Assembly (NCBI GenBank): GCA_902784045.1
Contig: CACZTE010000013.1
Span: 1-6,587, forward strand
Direction: 5' to 3'
From: an uncultured Eubacterium sp.
Lineage (GTDB): Bacteria; Bacillota; Clostridia; Eubacteriales; Eubacteriaceae
Length of the DNA stretch: 6,587 bases
Positions 6,569-6,587 of the stretch are shown in pieces (the first letter of the stretch is position 1; each line of letters starts with the position of its first letter). Below the pieces are notes generated by a model. That model ran no database searches. It saw nothing but the letters and a program-made list of their open reading frames with translations, and was not told the DNA's origin. The translations under genes and the position numbers were made by a program.

Positions 6569-6587
6569 ATGATAGTCAACAGTGATA
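6569..6587 (+). CDS. Start of a downstream gene (3' truncated by window edge)
   Basis: Only six codons are visible (MIVNSD), too few for any identification. The call rests on AAGGAG at 6554-6559, 9 nt before the ATG. An in-frame ATG at 6545 is also open but has no Shine-Dalgarno sequence ahead of it. The gene lies beyond the terminator, so it probably belongs to a separate transcription unit. Confidence 0.5.

Overview
The window carries one compact, co-directional (+ strand) operon for an energy-coupling factor (ECF) family vitamin importer. The 5' end is cut off by the window edge, and the operon closes with a strong intrinsic terminator near 6501-6530. GC content looks to be in the mid-40s by eye. 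Strong AAGGAG-type ribosome binding sites, TGA used as a stop, a lipoprotein with a Gram-positive style lipobox and the ECF genes themselves all fit a Firmicute, most likely Clostridia/Eubacteriales. I cannot name the genus.

The layout in order is: the C-terminal part of an S (substrate-binding) membrane subunit (1-429); a lipoprotein with a C-terminal DUF4430 domain, related to the C-terminal domain of transcobalamin and intrinsic factor (456-1583); the transmembrane coupling subunit EcfT (1595-2623); a single polypeptide holding two ABC ATPase domains, i.e. a fused EcfA-EcfA' (2614-4335); a complete second S subunit with a long N-terminal extension (4367-5242); an unrecognised six-helix membrane protein with a disordered, charged N-terminal third (5279-6451); a terminator; and the first codons of the next gene (from 6569). 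Gaps are 11-36 nt, with one 10-nt overlap (ecfT/ecfA), so the genes are very probably co-transcribed and in part translationally coupled.

As a system, the ATPase pair and EcfT would form the energising module, and the two S subunits would each bring a ligand to it. The surface-anchored lipoprotein could capture ligand or pass it on. Most ECF importers have no extracellular binding protein, so this is a distinctive variant. From memory, the same combination (S, 'additional' S, 'additional lipoprotein', T, fused A) is annotated in subsystem databases as a predicted cobalamin ECF transporter (CbrT/CbrU/CbrV). That substrate call is inference: no cobalamin riboswitch or B12 gene is visible here, and the operon's promoter and leader lie upstream of the window. 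The least understood parts are the two S subunits with different ligand-side loops but nearly identical C-terminal tails, the lipoprotein, and the terminal six-helix protein.
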